From positions 16 to 64,015 of the forward strand of contig NZ_QFRK01000027.1 of the NCBI RefSeq assembly GCF_003143855.1: a stretch of DNA of 64,000 nt, in the 5' to 3' direction. Every line of letters starts with the position of its first letter. Position 1 is the first letter of the stretch. The notes below the pieces were generated by a model that was not told the DNA's origin, made no database searches, and saw only the letters and a list, made by a program, of their open reading frames with translations. This DNA is from Streptomyces sp. NWU339. Lineage in GTDB: Bacteria > Actinomycetota > Actinomycetes > Streptomycetales > Streptomycetaceae. The translations under genes and the position numbers were made by a program. Below, one piece after another: positions 61,921 to 64,000 of this stretch.

Positions 61921-62991
61921 GTGAACGACTCCATCGTCTTCTTCGACAGCGGCCACGCGCCGGCACTCGAACTGCTCGGCGGCAAGTGCGCCTCGCTGGT
62001 CTCCATGACCGCCGCCGGCATGCCCGTACCGCCCGGATTCGCCGTGACCACGGCCGCCTTCGACCGTTTCGTCGACGGCAGCGGCCTGCGCGAGGAGATC
62101 CGGGCCGCCCTCGCCGAGATCGACCCCGACGACGTCGCGTGCGTCGACCGGGTGTCGGCGAGGATCCGGGCCGCGATCGAGTCCCGGGACGTCCCCGAGG
62201 AGATGCACGGCATGCTGCGGGACGCCTACGGCGCCCTGATGTCGCGGTTCCCCGACGAGGTGCCGGTCGCGGTCCGCTCGTCCGCGACCGCCGAGGACCT
62301 CCCCGACGCCAGCTTCGCCGGCCAGCAGGACACCTACCTCTGGCTCACCGGCTACCCCGCCGTGCGGGAACACGTACGACGGTGCTGGGCCTCGCTCTAC
62401 ACCAGCAGGGCGATCACCTACCGGCTGCGCAACAACATCCCCGAGCAGGACCTGTCGATGGCCGTCGCGGTGCAGAAGATGGTCAACGCCCGCGCCTCGG
62501 GCGTCGCGATGACCCTCGACCCCGCCAACGGCGACCGCTCCAAGATCGTGATCGACGCCTCGTGGGGGGTCGGCGAGATGGTGGTCTCCGGACAGGTCAC
62601 CCCCGACAACATCCTGCTCGACAAGGTCATGCTCACCGTGGTCGGCGAGCACCTCGGCGACAAGCACGCCGAACTCGTCCCCGACCCGCGGACCGGCTCG
62701 CTCGTCGAACGCGAGGTCGAGCCGGCCCGCCGCGCGGTGCGCTGCCTGACCGACGACGAACTGCTCGCCGTCGCGACCCTGGCCAAGCGGGCCGAGAAGC
62801 ACTACGGCTGCCCGCAGGACGTCGAGTGGGCACTCGACGCCGACCTGCCCGGCGGCGAGAACCTCCTGCTCCTGCAGTCCCGCCCGGAGACGGTGCACTC
62901 CGCAGCTCCGGCCGCCCCGGCCGCCCCCAGGGCCTCGGGCCCGGCCGGCTTCTCCATGGCTGGTCTCACCTCCTCCCTCATTGGCCGCTGA
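61921..62991 (+). CDS. ATP-binding subunit of a split PEP-synthase-like phosphotransferase
   Basis: A 356-residue protein that is only the N-terminal ATP-grasp (PPDK_N) domain. GGKCASLVSMTAAGMPVPPGF, VAVRSSATAEDLPDASFAGQ and DVEWALD are the conserved nucleotide sites. The mobile His domain and the PEP barrel of PEP synthase are missing; the next gene presumably provides the former. Such split systems include phenylphosphate synthase and the HpeHI kinase of acetovanillone catabolism; the rifampin phosphotransferase is the fused analogue. GTG 61921 starts 3 bp after the P450 stop codon. Confidence 0.82.
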   Translation: MNDSIVFFDSGHAPALELLGGKCASLVSMTAAGMPVPPGFAVTTAAFDRFVDGSGLREEIRAALAEIDPDDVACVDRVSARIRAAIESRDVPEEMHGMLRDAYGALMSRFPDEVPVAVRSSATAEDLPDASFAGQQDTYLWLTGYPAVREHVRRCWASLYTSRAITYRLRNNIPEQDLSMAVAVQKMVNARASGVAMTLDPANGDRSKIVIDASWGVGEMVVSGQVTPDNILLDKVMLTVVGEHLGDKHAELVPDPRTGSLVEREVEPARRAVRCLTDDELLAVATLAKRAEKHYGCPQDVEWALDADLPGGENLLLLQSRPETVHSAAPAAPAAPRASGPAGFSMAGLTSSLIGR

Positions 62992-63014
62992 GCCCGAACC
63001 GCAGAGGAACCCGC

Positions 63015-64000
63015 ATGACCATCGAACAGACCATGAAGTCCTTCCCGAAGCCCTCGGAGATCGAGGTGCCCGCCGGTGCCGAGGGGTGGGAGGAGCTCTA
63101 CCCCTACCACCTCGTCTTCGACAACGCCCCCGGTGGCAACGAGAAGTTCTGGTTCTGCGACAGCCAGCACTGGCCCACGGTGTTCAAGCCGTTCGAGACC
63201 ATCGGCGGCGAGTTCGCGGTCAAGTGCCTCGGCCAGTACAACACCCGCCACCTGCTGATCCCGCCGGCGAACGGCATCGAGTTCAAGATCCATCTCGGCT
63301 ATCTGTACATGAGCCCGGTGCCGGTGCCGGAAGGCGAGATCGCCGCCCGAGTACCGGAGTTCGAACGCCGTGCCGGCCACTACTTTCAGAACTGGGACAG
63401 CCTGCTGGAGGCCTGGCACTCCAAGGTCCGCGCCACGATCGACGAGATGGAGGAACTCGAGTTCACCGCGCTGCCCGACGCCGTGCCGTTCGACGACATC
63501 GTCTCCGGCAAGGCCATGGACGGCTCCCAGGTGCTGATGGAGAACTACGACCGCCTGATCGCCCTGCTCTACCGCAACTGGCAGTACCACTTCGAGTTCC
63601 TCAACCTCGGATACCTCGCCTACCTCGACTTCTTCGGCTACTGCAAGGAGGTGTTCCCGGGCATCCCCGACCAGGCCATCGCGAAGATGGTGCAGGGCGT
63701 CGACATGGAACTGTTCCGGCCCGACGACGAGTTGAAGAAGCTCGCCGTCAAGGCCGTGGAGATGAAGCTCCAGGCGGCGTTCGCCGACCCCGACGACGTC
63801 GAGGGCACCCTGCGGGCGGTCCGCGACGCGGGTGGCGAGGAGTGGCTCGCGGCGTACGAGGCCGCGCAGGACCCGTGGTTCAACTTCACCGTCGGCAACG
63901 GCTTCTACGGCCACGACAAGTACTGGATGGAGCACCAGGAGATCCCGCTCGGCTACATCAAGGACTACATCCGGCGCGTCGCCGAGGGGCAGGACATCAT
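63015..64000 (+). CDS. partner subunit of the split phosphotransferase (truncated by the window)
   Basis: The first 328 codons of a longer protein; no stop is reached. The sequence (FPKPSEIEVPAGAEGWEELY, then HFEFLNLGYLAYLDFFGYCK) is a helical region I associate with PEP-utilising, mobile-domain proteins of phenylphosphate-synthase type. The swivelling His domain is expected beyond the window. It starts 23 bp after the ATP-grasp subunit with GAGG upstream, in the same operon. Its visible part probably binds the acceptor alcohol or phenol (inference). Confidence 0.65.
   Translation, partial: MTIEQTMKSFPKPSEIEVPAGAEGWEELYPYHLVFDNAPGGNEKFWFCDSQHWPTVFKPFETIGGEFAVKCLGQYNTRHLLIPPANGIEFKIHLGYLYMSPVPVPEGEIAARVPEFERRAGHYFQNWDSLLEAWHSKVRATIDEMEELEFTALPDAVPFDDIVSGKAMDGSQVLMENYDRLIALLYRNWQYHFEFLNLGYLAYLDFFGYCKEVFPGIPDQAIAKMVQGVDMELFRPDDELKKLAVKAVEMKLQAAFADPDDVEGTLRAVRDAGGEEWLAAYEAAQDPWFNFTVGNGFYGHDKYWMEHQEIPLGYIKDYIRRVAEGQDI

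Noticed and set aside
1..64000. tRNA, rRNA, riboswitch, IS element, prophage or integrative-element ends.
   Set aside because: None of the corresponding signatures (tRNA arms, transposase DDE motifs, integrase RHRY motif, att direct repeats) were seen on either strand by eye.

Overview
This 64 kb window is very GC-rich (roughly 70%), densely packed and short on intergenic DNA. It has many GTG starts and strong third-position G/C bias. Together with the gene families (PucR, IclR, HxlR and TetR regulators, several P450s, GH16 glucanase with ricin-type lectin, TerB, RarD, a large modular synthase) this points to a Streptomyces chromosome or a very close relative. I saw no tRNA, rRNA, CRISPR array or insertion sequence.

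Layout. 1-8.5 kb: end of a 2-oxoacid:ferredoxin oxidoreductase beta subunit, a divergent HxlR/QorB pair, a RarD-type permease, a TPR-like protein, a stand-alone cytochrome c oxidase subunit I, a lipoprotein L,D-transpeptidase and a decayed phosphatase. 8.8-16.4 kb: a secreted metal-dependent hydrolase with a discoidin domain, then a lipid/glycerol-phosphate module (GlpD and TetR facing an alkyl-DHAP-synthase-like flavoenzyme and a diacylglycerol-kinase-like protein), followed by a decayed HTH regulator. 16.4-23.7 kb: alpha/beta hydrolase, a pentalenene-oxygenase-like P450, small lipo- and membrane proteins, a GH16 beta-glucanase with a possible DasR site, and TerB.

The centrepiece, 23.7-35.9 kb on the minus strand, is a single 4079-residue megasynthase. 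Its order is acyl-AMP ligase, ACP, KS, AT, KR, ACP, C, A, PCP, C, and then a C-terminal domain that resembles cyanobacterial long-chain acyl-ACP reductase (AAR) rather than a thioesterase or an SDR-type reductase domain. A lone CoxM-like FAD protein is transcribed divergently from it, and the intergenic region carries a tandem repeat and a palindrome. Inferred chemistry: a fatty acid is activated, extended by one malonate, ketoreduced, joined to one amino acid and released by reduction, giving a lipo-amino aldehyde or alcohol.

36.9-52 kb: glutamate-cysteine-ligase family protein, a frameshifted MFS transporter, pyruvate carboxylase, a questin-oxidase-like/AhpD/PucR set divergent from a D-amino-acid-dehydrogenase-like enzyme, a YceI protein, a RibD-C/DHFR-like protein and a PQQ-type soluble glucose dehydrogenase homologue.

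52.4-64 kb looks like a catabolic cluster. It holds a TetR regulator, a minus-strand operon (SDR, serine hydrolase, self-sufficient CYP116B-like P450), and a plus-strand series (PobA-like hydroxylase, HD-domain phosphohydrolase, IclR regulator, P450, and a split ATP-dependent phosphotransferase pair resembling phenylphosphate synthase or rifampin phosphotransferase). The second protein of that pair runs off the window. Two similar TTCC-N7-GGAA palindromes upstream of the hydroxylase and of the P450 suggest control by the IclR protein.
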